DNA of 38,220 nt from contig NZ_LQOY01000023.1 in the NCBI RefSeq assembly GCF_002101675.1, forward strand, positions 1 to 38,220. The letters run 5' to 3'. Made by a program: the position numbers and the translations under genes. The stretch is from Mycobacterium gordonae (lineage in GTDB: Bacteria > Actinomycetota > Actinomycetes > Mycobacteriales > Mycobacteriaceae). This document shows, in pieces, positions 38,163 through 38,220 of the stretch (its first letter is position 1; the number at the start of each line of letters is the position of its first letter). Under the pieces are notes generated by a model. It ran no database searches. It was not told where the DNA came from and was given only the letters and a program-made list of their open reading frames with translations.

Positions 38163-38220
38163 ATGAAAGTGGGTGTGACCAGCGGTGATACCGCCACGGT
38201 CATATCCATGACGGGGCCAT
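38163..38220 (+). CDS. Start of an unknown ORF beyond the tRNA-Ala break (partial)
   Basis: An ATG at 38163 is preceded four bases earlier by AGGAGAGG (38152-38159), a strong ribosome-binding site. The frame stays open for 19 codons (start MKVGVTSGD) to the window end. I recognise no family from so few residues. M. tuberculosis has no such gene directly inside alaT, so it belongs to whatever adjoins the break. Confidence 0.4.
   Translation, partial: MKVGVTSGDTATVISMTGP

Overview
The window is chromosomal DNA from a slow-growing Mycobacterium, centred on the replication origin. The evidence is high GC, frequent GTG starts, a TTG start for dnaA, and a gene order that follows the M. tuberculosis block from Rv3886c through Rv3906c-Rv3924c and on to Rv0001-Rv0007 plus ileT/alaT. 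The match is from memory of family sequences, not from a search. A 420-codon intein in gyrA narrows the species to the intein-bearing group (M. leprae, M. kansasii, M. gordonae, M. malmoense and others); I cannot name it.

Layout. (a) 1-4640, minus strand: part of an ESX-2-type type VII secretion operon (esxD, esxC, espG2, a MinD-like ATPase gene, eccD2, start of mycP2). Its own promoter lies just before esxD; eccB2, eccC2, PE36 and PPE69 are not upstream where M. tuberculosis has them. (b) 4766-7419, minus: an aspartate-rich repeat protein (Rv3906c type), a vapBC-like toxin-antitoxin pair with a palindromic operator, and pcnA. (c) 7420-7699: a divergent intergenic region with a nested inverted-repeat structure. 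(d) 7700-18707, plus: mutT4, a secreted/membrane protein, the murJ-pseudokinase fusion gene, sigM and its probable anti-sigma gene, trxB-trxC behind a SigH-type promoter, and cwlM. (e) 18694-25280, minus: an Rv3916c-type gene, parB, parA, rsmG, jag, yidC, yidD, rnpA, rpmH, with two perfect parS sites. (f) 25281-37786, plus: dnaA promoter region with DnaA boxes, dnaA, oriC, dnaN, recF, dciA-like gene, gyrB, gyrA with intein, and an Rv0007-type membrane protein. (g) 37852 to the end: tRNA-Ile, a small membrane-protein ORF, and a tRNA-Ala whose 3' part is missing, followed by unrelated sequence with a strong ribosome-binding site and a new ORF that runs off the end.

How it works together. The core is the bacterial origin module: DnaA loads at oriC, DciA helps the helicase, DnaN is the clamp, RecF repairs stalled forks, gyrase removes supercoils, and ParA/ParB with parS segregate the new origins. 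Next to it sit the membrane and translation genes rpmH-rnpA-yidD-yidC-jag and the cell-wall regulators MurJ and CwlM, which in mycobacteria are tied to PknB signalling. The redox pair TrxB/TrxC and the sigma factor SigM respond to stress.

The points most worth a second look are the broken tRNA-Ala junction at the right end, the apparently full-length homing intein placed directly after the catalytic tyrosine of GyrA, the partial ESX-2 operon, the folded element between pcnA and mutT4, the vapBC operator that overlaps both a -10 element and the pcnA stop, and helically phased GTCAC repeats upstream of rsmG.
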